31,068 bases of DNA, taken from positions 1-31,068 of the forward strand of contig UQZX01000030.1 in NCBI GenBank assembly GCA_900545525.1, given 5' to 3'. The notes under the pieces are model-generated. The model did not search any database. It saw nothing but the letters and a program-made list of their open reading frames with translations, and was not told where the DNA came from. The DNA is from an uncultured Prevotella sp. (GTDB lineage Bacteria > Bacteroidota > Bacteroidia > Bacteroidales > Bacteroidaceae). The stretch's first letter is position 1; each line of letters starts with the position of its first letter. Positions 16,495 through 24,523 of this stretch are shown in pieces. A program made the translations under genes and the position numbers.

Positions 16495-17751
16495 ATGAAG
16501 GTCCTATATTTCATTCCAAAGACAAAGGGCGGCATACTTCCCTTCTTCAGTCAGGAGCTTATTGACAGCATCGCCGCCATTGCCGAGGTGCACGTCATGA
16601 CGCCGCGCGCGGAAGAATCGCCGCATACGGGTGTGGCAAAGACCCACTGGCTGTCGGCATACCGTCTGATGATAGGGCGCAACAGGAAGCGTTTCGACAA
16701 GGTCGTAAGAGATGTCAATCCCGACATCATACACATCATAGGCTCATGGGATGTCACGGCATACTTCATTGCCAGGTGGGCAGACATGTGCCGCATACCT
16801 GTTGTGGTGTCGCCGTTGAAAGGTCTTGCCCCCTGGAACACGCTTCGTTCTTACTGGCTGCGTCGCCTTCCGCAGCTCCTTTTATATCAGACTGCTGTGA
16901 TTTCCGGTGCCCATGCCGTGCATGCGTCGTGCCGGCAGGAGCAATCCTTTGTCACCGGTGCCTGCCGCTATCCCCTGATGTATCCCCGCAAGCCATGGAA
17001 CACGCGCATAGCCGTGATAGAAAATCCCCAGCTTGACGGCGATACCAGTACGGCGGATGCCGCCTCTGCCATGGTCGCCCTATATAATAAGGTGTCAGAC
17101 AGCAACCCGTTCATGAGAATGACTTCGGAGGACAGGACTGCAGAGAGTGCCCTTCTGCGTGCCGGATTGGCGCAGGATGCCATAAGTGCGGCAATATCGC
17201 CTGGGACGCGCATGCTGCTGATGCAGATGAGCGACGCGTCGTGGCGCCGCATATTGCTGCATGCCGCCGATGAACAGATTGCGGATGAGGTGACAAGAGG
17301 TGCTTTGGTGATGCAATTAAAAAGGAAAAGCATCGTTATAGAAAATACAGGGCGGTTTGAACAGGTGCGCCGTACCGACACGCGGAGCCTCGCCGACATT
17401 CCGCCACTCGTGAAGAGGCGCAAGGCTGAAAGGCTTGCAGGCAGATGCGGAGACGAAGCCGCGGCGCGGATATGCATAATGACGGTCAACGTGGCGCAGA
17501 TGATGAGGCGCGGCACCCTCTGCCGCCGCCATTTGGCAGACCTCTACACAGCGCTCAGGTTCGGCAACTGCGACGAAAATGCCCTGCGTCTCATGCTCCG
17601 TCGGCTCGGCGCCGCAAAGACGGCGGCCCGGCTCATGCAGATAATGGGCGAGACAATGGGGCTTGAGCAGGGATTTATGCCCCTTGAGCCGCTTGACGAC
17701 AGAGGGACACAACATATCAGAGACATATTATTCAACCTGAAAATACAATGA
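16495..17751 (+). CDS. GT-B-like protein with glycosyltransferase 4 N-terminal domain and unrecognised C-terminus
   Basis: Residues 1-185 look like the N-terminal domain of GT4 glycosyltransferases: MKVLYFIPKTKGGILPFFSQEL, then NPDIIHIIGSWDVTAYF and PVVVSPLKGLAPWN, ending with RIAVIENPQLDGDT in the place of the interdomain linker. The usual C-terminal donor-binding domain (RHEKG-type and E-x7-E motifs) is not visible. Instead about 230 residues of helix-rich, Arg/Met/Ala-rich sequence follow. There is no signal peptide or membrane helix. The ORF is intact and its end overlaps fbp by 4 bp, so it is unlikely to be a decaying gene. It may be a non-catalytic partner of the preceding GT2. Function unknown. 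Confidence 0.75.
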   Translation: MKVLYFIPKTKGGILPFFSQELIDSIAAIAEVHVMTPRAEESPHTGVAKTHWLSAYRLMIGRNRKRFDKVVRDVNPDIIHIIGSWDVTAYFIARWADMCRIPVVVSPLKGLAPWNTLRSYWLRRLPQLLLYQTAVISGAHAVHASCRQEQSFVTGACRYPLMYPRKPWNTRIAVIENPQLDGDTSTADAASAMVALYNKVSDSNPFMRMTSEDRTAESALLRAGLAQDAISAAISPGTRMLLMQMSDASWRRILLHAADEQIADEVTRGALVMQLKRKSIVIENTGRFEQVRRTDTRSLADIPPLVKRRKAERLAGRCGDEAAARICIMTVNVAQMMRRGTLCRRHLADLYTALRFGNCDENALRLMLRRLGAAKTAARLMQIMGETMGLEQGFMPLEPLDDRGTQHIRDILFNLKIQ

Positions 17752-19739
17752 AGCACATACATTCTGAAGTAGAGAAAGACACAAGATACATAAGACTGCT
17801 GGCGCAATCATTCCCCACGGTTGCCAAGGCGAGTACGGAGATAATCAACCTGCGTGCCATACTCAACCTGCCCAAGGGCACCGAGCACTTCCTCGCCGAC
17901 ATACACGGCGAGCACGAATCGTTCCGTCACGTGCTGAAAAACGCCTCGGGAAACATCAAGCGCAAGGTGAACGAGATATTTGGCGATGAGCTTACGTACG
18001 GGGAGAAGCGTGACCTGTGCACGCTGATATACTATCCCGAGCAGAAGCTCGAGCTGATAAAATCGTCAGAGAAGGACATGAGCCGGTGGTATTTCACCAC
18101 TATACACAGGCTCGTAAGGGTATGCCGCGACGTGTCAAGCAAGTATACTCGCTCGAAAGTGAGGAAATCTCTGCCCGACGACTTCTCCTATATCATTCAG
18201 GAACTGCTGCACGAACGTCCCGACGACGCCGACAAGGCAGCGTATGTAAAGGTTATCACAGACACGATAATATCCACTGGCAGCGCAGATGACTTCATCG
18301 CGGCGATATCCAACGTCATACAGCGCTTCGCCATAGACCAGCTCCACATCCTCGGAGACATCTACGACCGTGGTCCTGGTGCCCACATCATCATGGACAC
18401 GCTGCGGACGTATCACAACTGGGACATACAGTGGGGCAACCACGACATCCTGTGGATGGGTGCACATGCCGGAAACGATGCCTGCATTTGCAACGTTATA
18501 CGTCTGTCGCTGCGCTATGCCAACCTTGCTACGCTCGAAGAGGGCTACGGCATAAACCTCGTGCCCCTCGCCACATTTGCCATGGAGCACTATGCCGATG
18601 ATCCCTGCGAGGAGTTCTGTCCCAAGACATCCGCCGGGTGCGACGGGATAAGCGAGAAGACCTACAGACTGACGGCACAGATGCACAAGGCGATATCCGT
18701 GATACAGTTCAAGGTGGAGGCGGCGATATTTGCGCGTCATCCCGAGTGGGGCATGGAAGACCGTGCACTGCTCGGAAACATAGACTACAGCCGCGGCGTG
18801 TGCACCGTCGGAGGTACGGAATATGAGATGAAGAGCTGCTGTTTCCCCACCATAGACCCGCAGCATCCCAACCGCCTGACGGCTGAGGAGAGCGAGCTTC
18901 TTGCCCGTCTGCACCACTCGTTTACCGTCAGCGAGAAGCTTCACAAGCACATAAAGGCGCTGCTGAGCCATGGCTGCATGTATACCATTGCCAACCACAA
19001 CCTGCTCTTCCACGCCTCCATTCCGCTGAATGCCGACGGCACGCTGAAAGAGGTGGAGCTTTACGGCGGCAGGAAATACAGCGGGCGCGAGTTGCTCCAC
19101 CGCACGGGCATGATAATACGCTCGGCTTTTCAGAACGACACCGACCCGCAGGAGAAAAGCTTTGCCACGGACTACTTCCTGTATCTTTGGTGCGGACCGG
19201 ATTCGACGCTCTTCAACAAGTCGAAAATGGCAACTTTCGAGCGATACTTCCTTAAAGATAAGGAAACTTACAAGGAGGGAAAGGGAAACTACTTCCTTCT
19301 GCGCGACAATGAGGAGATTGTCGACTACATCCTTGATGCCTTCGGCGTGGAGGGCCCCAACCGCCACATCATAAACGGGCATGTGCCCGTCCACGTGGCA
19401 AGCGGCGAGAACCCGATAAAGGCAGGCGGCAAGCTGATGGTCATTGACGGCGGCTTCTCGCAGGCATACCACAAGGAGACGGGCATCGCCGGATACACCC
19501 TCGTGTATCACAGCCGCGGCTTCCAGCTCGTGCAGCACGAGCCTTTCACCAGTACAGAAGATGCCATAATGCGCGGCACGGACATCAAGAGCACCACGCA
19601 GATTGTGGAGATGTCGGCGCACAGGATGCTTGTGGCGGATACGGACAAGGGGCGCGAGCTGAAAAGGCAGATAACCGATCTCCAGAAACTGCTGTATGCC
19701 TACAGGCACGGAGTGATAAAGGAGAACGCCAAGGGCTGA
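17748..19739 (+). CDS. fbp: fructose-1,6-bisphosphatase, class III
   Basis: This gluconeogenic enzyme removes the 1-phosphate from fructose 1,6-bisphosphate. At 663 aa it belongs to the class III (Firmicutes-type, FBPase_2) family and is unrelated to the short class I enzyme. Metallophosphatase motifs are intact: ADIHGEHESF (Asp51, His53), ILGDIYDRGPG (Asp204, Asp208), WGNHDILWMG (231-233) and INGHVPVH near the C-terminus. The start ATGA at 17748 overlaps the upstream stop. It ends the long run and is followed by a terminator at 19764. Confidence 0.96.
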   Translation: MKHIHSEVEKDTRYIRLLAQSFPTVAKASTEIINLRAILNLPKGTEHFLADIHGEHESFRHVLKNASGNIKRKVNEIFGDELTYGEKRDLCTLIYYPEQKLELIKSSEKDMSRWYFTTIHRLVRVCRDVSSKYTRSKVRKSLPDDFSYIIQELLHERPDDADKAAYVKVITDTIISTGSADDFIAAISNVIQRFAIDQLHILGDIYDRGPGAHIIMDTLRTYHNWDIQWGNHDILWMGAHAGNDACICNVIRLSLRYANLATLEEGYGINLVPLATFAMEHYADDPCEEFCPKTSAGCDGISEKTYRLTAQMHKAISVIQFKVEAAIFARHPEWGMEDRALLGNIDYSRGVCTVGGTEYEMKSCCFPTIDPQHPNRLTAEESELLARLHHSFTVSEKLHKHIKALLSHGCMYTIANHNLLFHASIPLNADGTLKEVELYGGRKYSGRELLHRTGMIIRSAFQNDTDPQEKSFATDYFLYLWCGPDSTLFNKSKMATFERYFLKDKETYKEGKGNYFLLRDNEEIVDYILDAFGVEGPNRHIINGHVPVHVASGENPIKAGGKLMVIDGGFSQAYHKETGIAGYTLVYHSRGFQLVQHEPFTSTEDAIMRGTDIKSTTQIVEMSAHRMLVADTDKGRELKRQITDLQKLLYAYRHGVIKENAKG

Positions 19740-19763
19740 CAGCCGCCAGCCTTAGCCATACCG

Positions 19764-19794
19764 GCGGCATTGTCTTGCACAATGCCGCTTTTTT
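19764..19794 (+). terminator. rho-independent terminator after fbp
   Basis: GCGGCATTGT (19764-19773) pairs perfectly with ACAATGCCGC (19779-19788) around CTTGC and is followed by six T. It marks the end of the purU-to-fbp run. Confidence 0.9.
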
Positions 19795-19814
19795 ATGCCG
19801 TTTAGCATGAGATG

Positions 19815-19945
19815 AATATTACGAACTACCCATGAACATGAAGGGTGTGCCATAATCCAAGTCCCTACAGCGCGAATTATTGCTTATTTCGACACATCTT
19901 TCACGGGTGGTTTGCAATATAACAGGAAAGACAAAATTGTCGGAA
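19815..19945. repeat. decayed MITE-like element, copy 3
   Basis: The stretch at 19906-19945 (GGTGGTTTGCAATATAACA, then GGAAAGACAAAATTGTCGGAA) matches the reverse complement of the copy-2 left arm over about 40 nt with a few changes. ATATTACGAACTACCC at 19815-19831 resembles the start of the opposite arm. The GC-rich CCCCTCC hairpin is lost. It looks like an old, degenerate copy of about 130 bp. Confidence 0.5.
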
Positions 19946-20105
19946 TCACGTCCGTTTCCCTTTCATTCTGATTTCCGGTAACCCTTGAAAAAGCCCCGCC
20001 TTGTAAAAATCGGCCTGTCTGCACGGAAATACCGCCTTAATTCGTGTGCAGGCGCAAGCATCTGAATATCAGGTGGTTATCCTTTAGGTCCTTGATGTGT
20101 GCAAC

Positions 20106-20213
20106 AAAGATGCTCTTTTTGGGTGCTAAAGATGCTCTTTTGGGGTGCTAAAGATGCTCTTTTTGGGTGCTAAAGATGCTCTTTTTGAGTGCTAACGAGG
20201 CTCTTTTTGAGTG
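20106..20213. repeat. 22-bp-period array C (5 near-identical units)
   Basis: Five contiguous units begin at 20106, 20128, 20150, 20172 and 20194. The first four read AAAGATGCTCTTTT, then 8 nt ending TGCT, with only one or two changes; the fifth is slightly degenerate. There are no spacers between units. Units 1 and 3 are identical. This is the best-preserved array in the window. A minus-strand ORF crossing it is an artefact of the repeat. Confidence 0.88.
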
Positions 20214-20469
20214 AAAAACAGCATCGATGGCTTTCTTTCGCACGTGCCACAGAAAGAAATCTTGCGTCTTTTCGGACAGGATGAAGTTCCTTAACAATTT
20301 TAACACCTCGTTTGACAAAAAACTATGATGTTCCCGTTCTGACACTTTGCCGCGTTTTTTTCGTAAAGGTTGCATTATGTCATCCGCATCTCCGCATCAT
20401 GATATTTATTTCTCCGCATCGTGTCATGATATCGCTGCTTCCGCATGGAGCTATAAAATATGTTATTTA
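20214..20469. other. intergenic region upstream of the nucleoside symporter
   Basis: No gene is supported here. The frame of the symporter stays open back to 20312, but the promoter at 20470-20501 lies inside that extension. The part from 20380 to 20456 contains four TCCGCAT motifs, with a longer imperfect direct repeat CTCCGCATC...CATGATAT at 20390-20405 and 20412-20432. Its role is unknown. Confidence 0.4.
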
Positions 20470-20501
20470 TTTGGGGCTTAGTGATATTAGTTTTATCTTT
20501 G
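20470..20501 (+). promoter_or_regulatory. promoter of the nucleoside symporter operon
   Basis: TTTG (20470-20473), 20 nt, then TATCTTTG (20494-20501): a full match to the Bacteroidota sigma-ABfr promoter. Predicted leader is about 20 nt to the ATG at 20525, which fixes the start codon. Confidence 0.75.
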
Positions 20502-20524
20502 CATACATAAAAAACTTTACTTCT

Positions 20525-21832
20525 ATGAATTTGAAAATACGCTTGTCGTTGATGAACTTCCTCGAGTTTGCCGTTTGGGGTGCCTATCTCACGTCCATGG
20601 GAAACTATCTGGGAAGAGCAGGTATGGGAGCCGAAATATCTTGGTTCTATGCAATCCAGGGAATAGTGTCAATATTCATGCCTACGATAATGGGTATCGT
20701 GGCAGACCGTTATGTTCAGCCGCAACGGCTGCTCGGAATATGCCATTTCGTTGCCGGTGTGGCGATGCTCTCGCTGTGTTACATAGGCATGACAAATGCC
20801 GAACCGGACAAGGCGGTGTTCATGTCGGTGTATGTTGTTGGCGTTGCGTTCTACATGCCGACGCTGGCGCTGTCGAACACGTCCGCCTTCACGATGCTCA
20901 AGGACAGGGGCATGGACACGGTGAAGGATTTTCCGCCCATACGCGTCTTCGGTACCGTGGGCTTCATCGCCACGATGTGGTTTGTCAACTGTGCCGTGTG
21001 GGACGGCGGTTCGCTGTTCTTCACGCTCGAAGAAAATGCGTCGAAGTTCCAGTATACATACATGCAGTTCGGCGTTTCGGGCATACTGGGGCTGCTTCTC
21101 TTTGCCTACTGCATGACCCTGCCGCAGTGCAGGCTGGTCAGCAAGCCCGCGCAGACGGTTGCCGAGAGCCTCGGGCTGAATGCCTTCCGCCTGTTCAAGC
21201 AGAAGAAGATGGCGCTGTTCTTCATCTTCTCGGCGCTGCTGGGCATGTCGCTGCAGGTTACCAACGGATATGCAACTCCGTTTATCACCAGCTTCAAGGG
21301 CGATGCCGCAATGGCAGATACCTTCGGTGCAAATAACGCCACGATGCTTGTGTCGCTGTCGCAGGTTGCCGAGGCACTCTGCATATTGCTCATACCTTTC
21401 TTCCTCAAGCGCTACGGCATAAAGACCGTTATGCTCATAGCCATGTTCGCATGGGTGGGACGCTTCGGCTTTTTCGGACTGGGCAATCCGGCGTTCCCCG
21501 GTGTAATCCTCTTTATACTCTCATGCATCGTATATGGCGTGGCGTTCGACTTTTTCAACGTCTCGGGCGGTCTGTTCGTCGACAAGGAGTGCGACGCCAA
21601 GGTGCGTGCCTCGGCACAGGGACTGTTCATGCTCATGACAAACGGACTTGGAGCCACGGTGGGAACGCTTGTGGCAGGCGAGATAATCAACCATTATTGC
21701 CAATGGAACGAGCAGGGCTTTCTCATGGGCGACTGGAAGACGTGCTGGTTCATCTTTGCAGGCTATGCCCTCGTTGTAGGAATAGCATTTGCACTTATAT
21801 TTAATCCTGATAAGAAGAATGTCAAAAATTAG
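20525..21832 (+). CDS. nucleoside:proton symporter of the NupG family (MFS)
   Basis: The 435-aa inner-membrane protein starts MNLKIRLSLMNFLEFAVWGAYLTSMGNYL and has about 12 hydrophobic helices, as expected for the Nuc_H_symport/NupG-XapB branch of the major facilitator superfamily. Such proteins import nucleosides with protons. Conserved landmarks include GIVADRYVQPQRLLG (the loop 2-3 motif), PPIRVFGTVGFI and DFFNVSGGLFVDKE. The start is set by the promoter just upstream rather than by the 71 extra in-frame codons. The end overlaps the next gene by 14 bp. Confidence 0.9.
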   Translation: MNLKIRLSLMNFLEFAVWGAYLTSMGNYLGRAGMGAEISWFYAIQGIVSIFMPTIMGIVADRYVQPQRLLGICHFVAGVAMLSLCYIGMTNAEPDKAVFMSVYVVGVAFYMPTLALSNTSAFTMLKDRGMDTVKDFPPIRVFGTVGFIATMWFVNCAVWDGGSLFFTLEENASKFQYTYMQFGVSGILGLLLFAYCMTLPQCRLVSKPAQTVAESLGLNAFRLFKQKKMALFFIFSALLGMSLQVTNGYATPFITSFKGDAAMADTFGANNATMLVSLSQVAEALCILLIPFFLKRYGIKTVMLIAMFAWVGRFGFFGLGNPAFPGVILFILSCIVYGVAFDFFNVSGGLFVDKECDAKVRASAQGLFMLMTNGLGATVGTLVAGEIINHYCQWNEQGFLMGDWKTCWFIFAGYALVVGIAFALIFNPDKKNVKN

Positions 21833-22364
21833 GCTCGTGTTCAAGGGTGTGTCCGAGATTGTCGGCACGGACGATTTGGGCGTACTGGTGCTTACCGATG
21901 AGAAAGAGCAGAGGCAGATAACCGTTGTGTGCGACAAGGCAATGGCGTTGCAGGCAGAATTGCGCGTCCAGCAGTTGCCGCTCACGCAGATAATGCTGCC
22001 CGAAGTGCTCTGCAAGGTACTCGCCGACCAGACGGAGATACGCCTGGAGATACTCATCAGCGGAATAGACGACGGGCAATATCGTGTGCTGCTGTATAAC
22101 AAGGAGACCCTTGAGCCTGTTCTCATGCGTGCCAGCGACGCCGTACTGCTGTCAATGGCTGGAAACATACCTATATATATAGACCATGATCTGATGATGC
22201 GTCAGTCTGTACCTTACAGGGAAGACTCGCGTGGAGTGTCGCTCCCCGTCAACACTATAAGCGACGAGATGCTTCAGGCGGCGCTTGACAAGGCTGTGGA
22301 GGAAGAGAACTACGAGCTGGCTTCGCAGCTGCGCGACGAGCAGTTGCGGCGCGAACGGAAATGA
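21819..22364 (+). CDS. bifunctional nuclease family protein (DUF151) with C-terminal UVR motif
   Basis: The 181-aa protein has a BFN/DUF151 domain (about 1-130, MSKIRLVFKGVSEI... and ...GIDDGQYRVLLY) followed by a helical UvrB/UvrC-type motif at the C-terminus: LDKAVEEENYELASQLRDEQ. DUF151 members include RNase/DNase enzymes in plants; the bacterial role is unclear. The UVR motif often mediates protein contacts with UvrA/UvrC-like partners. The ATG at 21819 is preferred over an upstream start inside the symporter. rsmE follows 24 bp later. Confidence 0.85.
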   Translation: MSKIRLVFKGVSEIVGTDDLGVLVLTDEKEQRQITVVCDKAMALQAELRVQQLPLTQIMLPEVLCKVLADQTEIRLEILISGIDDGQYRVLLYNKETLEPVLMRASDAVLLSMAGNIPIYIDHDLMMRQSVPYREDSRGVSLPVNTISDEMLQAALDKAVEEENYELASQLRDEQLRRERK

Positions 22365-22388
22365 CAATGGCGTAAAGAAGTTTTACAG

Positions 22389-23117
22389 ATGAAAGAGGCA
22401 AGATATTTCTTTGTGCCCGATGCGGGGCAATGTGCGGAACTGCCGCCCGACGAGGCGGTGCATGCGCTGCGTGTGCTGCGTCTTCAGGGCGGCGATGAGA
22501 TGTTCCTCATGGACGGTAACGGATGTTTCTACCGTGCCGAAGTGGCTGCAGCGTCGGGCAGGCGCTGTATGTACAACATACTTGAAAGGATGCCGCAGGA
22601 CAAGTCGTGGACGGGGCATATACACGTGGCAATGGCACCGACGAAGGTCATGGACCGCGTGGAATGGTTTGCCGAGAAAGCTACCGAGGTTGGCATCGAC
22701 GAGCTGAGCTTCCTCGACTGCCGCTTCTCCGGACGCCGCGTGATGCGGGCGGACAGGATAGAGAAGATTGTGGTCTCTGCCGTGAAGCAGAGCCGCAAGC
22801 CGTGGAAACCCGCCGTAAACGTCATGACCCCGTTTGAACGCTTCATAAGTGAGCCGCGTGAAGGAAGGAAATTCATAGCCCACTGCTATGAAGAGTTCAG
22901 TCGTAAAGACCTCTTTGCCGAGCTTCAGGCTGCGGACAAGGCTTCCGCCGTGACGGTGCTGATAGGTCCGGAGGGCGACTTCTCTGCCGACGAGGTGCGC
23001 ATGGCAGAAGCCCGCGGATACGAGTCGGTAAGCCTCGGAGAAAGCCGGTTGCGCACGGAGACGGCTGCGCTGGGCGCGGCAATGATGATGCAGCTTACAA
23101 AAAGAAAACAGATATGA
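22389..23117 (+). CDS. rsmE: 16S rRNA (uracil(1498)-N(3))-methyltransferase
   Basis: RsmE methylates N3 of U1498 in 16S rRNA using SAM. The 242-aa protein shows an N-terminal PUA-like part (HALRVLRLQGGDEMFLMDG) and a SPOUT methyltransferase domain. The knot motifs are LIGPEGDFSADEV (191-203) and SLGESRLRTETAALGA (215-230), and KVMDRVEWFAEKATEVGID (86-104) is the family helix. The stop overlaps the next start (ATGA at 23114), suggesting coupled translation with the DUF4836 gene. Confidence 0.95.
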   Translation: MKEARYFFVPDAGQCAELPPDEAVHALRVLRLQGGDEMFLMDGNGCFYRAEVAAASGRRCMYNILERMPQDKSWTGHIHVAMAPTKVMDRVEWFAEKATEVGIDELSFLDCRFSGRRVMRADRIEKIVVSAVKQSRKPWKPAVNVMTPFERFISEPREGRKFIAHCYEEFSRKDLFAELQAADKASAVTVLIGPEGDFSADEVRMAEARGYESVSLGESRLRTETAALGAAMMMQLTKRKQI

Positions 23118-24523
23118 TTTTGAAACATATTCCGATGAATACAGTCATAAAGCCGCTACAGGCGGCATTGCCCCTGCTTGCGGTGCTTACGGCGCTGCTG
23201 TCGTCGTGTTCGGGCGACGACTATGTAAACGCGGTGCCGGGCAACAGCATCGCACTTGTGTCTGTTGACCTTCGCAAAATGGCAGACGAGTGCACGGGGA
23301 ACGACGTGGACAACGCGGGGCTCCTGAATACTTTGCTTCATGTGGAGAATGCGGGCGACTGCGGCATAGACCTGTCAGAAAAGATTTACATGTTCGAGGC
23401 GGCGGACGGAAACGTAGGCGCCGTGGCAAAGGTCAGGAGCAGGTCCGACCTTGAGACATGGCTCGACAATCTTGCCAATGCCGGTGTCTGCCGCAACGTC
23501 GCAAGTCGCGGCGACTTTGGCTTTGCCGTGGTGAAAGACTCGTGGATAGTGGGCTTCTCATCGGCAAAGATTATGATAATGGGACCCGTCATAGCCTCGC
23601 AGCATGCGGAAATGCAGCAGATCATGGCACGATATCTGGACCAGGATGAAGACAGGGGCATCAAGGGCACGCCGCTCTTCGACAAGATAGACAGCATAGA
23701 CAGTCCAGTGGCAATGGTGGCAAGGGCAAGTGCGCTTCCCGAGAAGTTTGTAGCGCCTTTCATGATAGGTGCCCCGAAGGATGCCGATGCCTCGCAGATA
23801 GTCATTGCCGCCGCGCTTTCAACTGAGCAGGGCGGGCTGATGAAGATAACGGGAGAAACATTCTCGTTCAACGAAGGCATCAACCGCAGGCTGAAAGAGG
23901 CATCTGCCGTATACCGTCCCATAACGGACGAGTTTGTGGAAAGCGCCGGTGCCTCGTCGCTGTTTGCGGCATTCATGAATGTCGACGGTTCACGGTATAT
24001 CTCCATGCTGCATGAAGACAAGGCGATGCAGGTATTGCTCGCAGGACTGAACACGGCTGTGGACATGGACAACATCATAAGGAGCATTGACGGAGACATG
24101 GCATTTGTCGTTCCGGGATATGAGGGAGACAGGATGCAGGTGCAGCTCGGCGCACGTCTGAGGACCCGCGGCTTTCTTGAGGATGTGGACTACTGGAAGA
24201 AGTCGGCACCCAAGGGAAGTTCCATAACCGACCGTGGCAAGGATTTTTACAGCTATGACGGCGGCGACATCAGCTTCTGCTTTGGAGTCTCCGCAGATAA
24301 CCGCTTCTATGCCGGAAGCACGGAGACGCTGGCACGGGAAATATTGCAGAAATCGTCGTCCCCGTTCAGTCCGGAGATACGCAAGGCTATGAAGGGACAG
24401 CGGATGTGCATGCTCGTGAACGTGGAAAAAATGGCAGAGGGAAATGAGGTGATGAGCACGGTGATGCCGCTGCTCGTACCGGTGATTGGAAAAGTTGGCA
24501 CAGTACTATATATAATAAGGTGA
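23114..24523 (+). CDS. DUF4836 family lipoprotein
   Basis: The 469-aa protein begins with a lipoprotein signal ending in the lipobox LLSSC, so it should be anchored in the inner or outer membrane facing the periplasm. The mature part starts DDYVNAVPGNSIALVSVDLRKMAD, typical of DUF4836, a Bacteroidota family with no assigned function; internal repeats of LA..G..VD..NI-type segments are seen. A start at 23135 (MNTVIKPLQ) gives a more typical signal peptide, while 23114 overlaps rsmE. The ABC ATPase gene overlaps its stop by 1 bp and the permease follows, which suggests a shared envelope function. Confidence 0.82.
   Translation: MILKHIPMNTVIKPLQAALPLLAVLTALLSSCSGDDYVNAVPGNSIALVSVDLRKMADECTGNDVDNAGLLNTLLHVENAGDCGIDLSEKIYMFEAADGNVGAVAKVRSRSDLETWLDNLANAGVCRNVASRGDFGFAVVKDSWIVGFSSAKIMIMGPVIASQHAEMQQIMARYLDQDEDRGIKGTPLFDKIDSIDSPVAMVARASALPEKFVAPFMIGAPKDADASQIVIAAALSTEQGGLMKITGETFSFNEGINRRLKEASAVYRPITDEFVESAGASSLFAAFMNVDGSRYISMLHEDKAMQVLLAGLNTAVDMDNIIRSIDGDMAFVVPGYEGDRMQVQLGARLRTRGFLEDVDYWKKSAPKGSSITDRGKDFYSYDGGDISFCFGVSADNRFYAGSTETLAREILQKSSSPFSPEIRKAMKGQRMCMLVNVEKMAEGNEVMSTVMPLLVPVIGKVGTVLYIIR

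Noticed and set aside
18135..19709. 524-aa minus-strand ORF
   Set aside because: It is the antisense shadow of the GC-rich fbp gene, whose own frame carries intact catalytic motifs.
20106..20213. CRISPR array
   Set aside because: Units are contiguous at 22 bp with no spacers and no cas genes nearby.
20148..20375. 75-aa minus-strand protein
   Set aside because: Its C-terminal part is only translation of the 22-bp array, and the rest has no supporting signal or family resemblance that I can justify.
20312..20524. 71-residue N-terminal extension of the nucleoside symporter
   Set aside because: The consensus promoter at 20470-20501 lies inside it and the family N-terminus is at 20525.
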